NCBI GenBank assembly: GCA_023390335.1
Contig: JAEWCZ010000017.1
Coordinates: forward strand, 124,001-188,000
Source: Bacillota bacterium
Lineage (GTDB): Bacteria; Bacillota; Clostridia; Acetivibrionales; DSM-1351
Length of the DNA stretch: 64,000 nucleotides
Direction of reading: 5' to 3'
The notes below the pieces were generated by a model that searched no databases, was not told the origin of the DNA, and saw only the letters and a list, made by a program, of their open reading frames with translations. Shown here piece after piece: positions 63,121 through 64,000 of the stretch (position 1 is its first letter; every line of letters begins with the position of its first letter). A program made the translations under genes and the position numbers.

Positions 63121-64000
63121 TTGACCAAGGATTTTCGCAAGGTAATAATAGTATTTATCAGCATGTTTGTAATATTTGCAGCAGCTGTGACAGTATCTGA
63201 AATAGTAAATTACAACCATATCCTAAGAACATACCCTCAAAGCGGGCAAATAGCCGTACCTGATACTGTTCAGGTAACAATGCCCACTCAGGCAGCTTTT
63301 GATTTTCAGAAAAGCAAGGTAACAACATGGCTGATAAGACTTTTTCTCAGCTTTGCAGTGCCTGCTTTTTTTATATTTTCTAAGCTGTCTATCCACATTA
63401 GAAACTGGGCGGCAGGGAGAGCCCGCCGCTGGATTTCAATAATTATTCTATATTTTATTGCATATTCGGTTATTGAAACACTTATTTATTTACCTCTGGA
63501 TGCATATACAGGGTTTTTCAGAATGCATCGGTATGGTCTGTCAAACCAGAACTTTTCCCAATGGCTGGTAGATACAATCAAAAATTTTATTGTAAACACC
63601 ATTTTAACCGGGGCAATTATATGGGTTCCGTTTCTCATAATAAAAAAGTCTCCCAGGCGGTGGTGGTTATACATAGCATTAATATCTATTCCGTATTTGT
63701 TTATAGTTTCATATATACAGCCTGTGGTAATCGACCCTATTTTTAATCAATATAAACCAATTGAAGACAGCCATTTAGCTTTGAAAATTGAGGATTTGCT
63801 GCACAAAACACCAATAGGTGAATGTCAGGTTTATCAGGTGAATAAAAGCAAGGAAACAAACCAGATGAATGCCTATATGACGGGGGTGTTCAATACAAAG
63901 AGAATTGTCCTTTGGGACACTACAATAAACTATCTGGATACAGATGAAGTATTGGGGGTTACCGCCCATGAAATGGGGCACTACCTTATGGGGCATGTGT
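63121..64000 (+). CDS. M48 family membrane metalloprotease (CAAX/Ste24-like), truncated by window end
   Basis: Open from TTG 63121 (AATTGGAGGTTGATTGCA site) to the last base, 293 residues visible. Several membrane helices (~10-27, ~93-112, ~123-145, ~175-195, ~203-220) are followed by a cytoplasmic catalytic domain. The zinc motif HEMGH lies at residues 283-287, just before the edge. QMNAYMTGVFNTKRIVLWDTT is the substrate-side block typical of Ste24/HtpX-type M48 peptidases. The second half with the third zinc ligand is outside the window. Confidence 0.9.
   Translation, partial: MTKDFRKVIIVFISMFVIFAAAVTVSEIVNYNHILRTYPQSGQIAVPDTVQVTMPTQAAFDFQKSKVTTWLIRLFLSFAVPAFFIFSKLSIHIRNWAAGRARRWISIIILYFIAYSVIETLIYLPLDAYTGFFRMHRYGLSNQNFSQWLVDTIKNFIVNTILTGAIIWVPFLIIKKSPRRWWLYIALISIPYLFIVSYIQPVVIDPIFNQYKPIEDSHLALKIEDLLHKTPIGECQVYQVNKSKETNQMNAYMTGVFNTKRIVLWDTTINYLDTDEVLGVTAHEMGHYLMGHV

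Noticed and set aside
1..64000. CRISPR arrays, rRNA/tRNA genes, prophage or complete insertion sequences
   Set aside because: No spaced direct repeats, cloverleaf-like genes, rRNA cores, integrase or intact transposase were found on reading through.

Overview
The window reads as a chromosome segment of a low-GC, mesophilic, cellulosome-forming clostridium (Ruminiclostridium / Clostridium cellulolyticum-papyrosolvens type). The grounds are strongly AT-rich DNA with clean Shine-Dalgarno sites, a secreted protein ending in a type I dockerin (27944-29935), an intracellular GH43 glycosidase, several SLH-type or otherwise large surface proteins, and clostridial house-keeping genes. The placement is inference from gene content. 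No rRNA, tRNA, CRISPR array or intact insertion sequence was seen.

Layout. 1-5.7 kb: end of a frameshifted surface protein, a secreted His-Me-finger nuclease and a beta-carbonic-anhydrase-like protein. The last two lie between two near-identical 38-bp palindromic repeats. 5.8-10.5 kb: a complete Bce-type module (response regulator, kinase, ABC ATPase, large permease). 10.6-14.4 kb: orphan rmlB and a run of small accessory genes (BtrH-like, DUF2200, RibD/DHFR-like, DUF1801, MORN-like). 14.5-21.5 kb: a consensus promoter drives an SLH protein and a 1742-residue secreted protein. 21.5-23.5 kb: two methyltransferases and an Rrf2 regulator with a clear promoter-operator. 23.7-25 kb: infC with a probable AUU start, a cold-shock protein and a zinc-ribbon RGG protein. 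25-33.5 kb: CcdA, two acyltransferases, the dockerin beta-propeller protein, RlmA and an Ig/LRR/transglutaminase-like surface protein. 33.5-38.7 kb: GH43, Psd, PfkA, a decayed glycerate kinase and a phospholipase C-like protein. 38.8-43.9 kb: two YtrA-type GntR/ABC operons converging on a shared terminator. 44-45.9 kb: PdxA and an AIM24-like protein.

46.0-49.8 kb holds the most notable system: a ribosomally made peptide cluster of the clostridial Cys-rich (CLI_3235/Clo7bot) type. It has a 49-residue three-cysteine precursor, a radical SAM/SPASM maturase starting at TTG behind a 15-bp hairpin, a peptide-maturation partner protein, and an acyl-carrier-like protein lacking the pantetheine serine. 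Its ABC exporter has been reduced in frame to a remnant.

49.9-64 kb is largely metabolic: azlCD, glpK, proA, ridA, a cryptic nested inverted repeat, a large cyclic-nucleotide-domain protein, asd, an L,D-transpeptidase, a three-gene polar amino-acid ABC transporter whose promoter carries a good ArgR/AhrC box, isoaspartyl dipeptidase, and the start of an M48 membrane protease cut by the window edge.

Three loci show decay: the frameshift near 303-308, the glycerate kinase, and the peptide exporter. Start codons were moved from the longest open frame wherever a Shine-Dalgarno site or family alignment argued for it.
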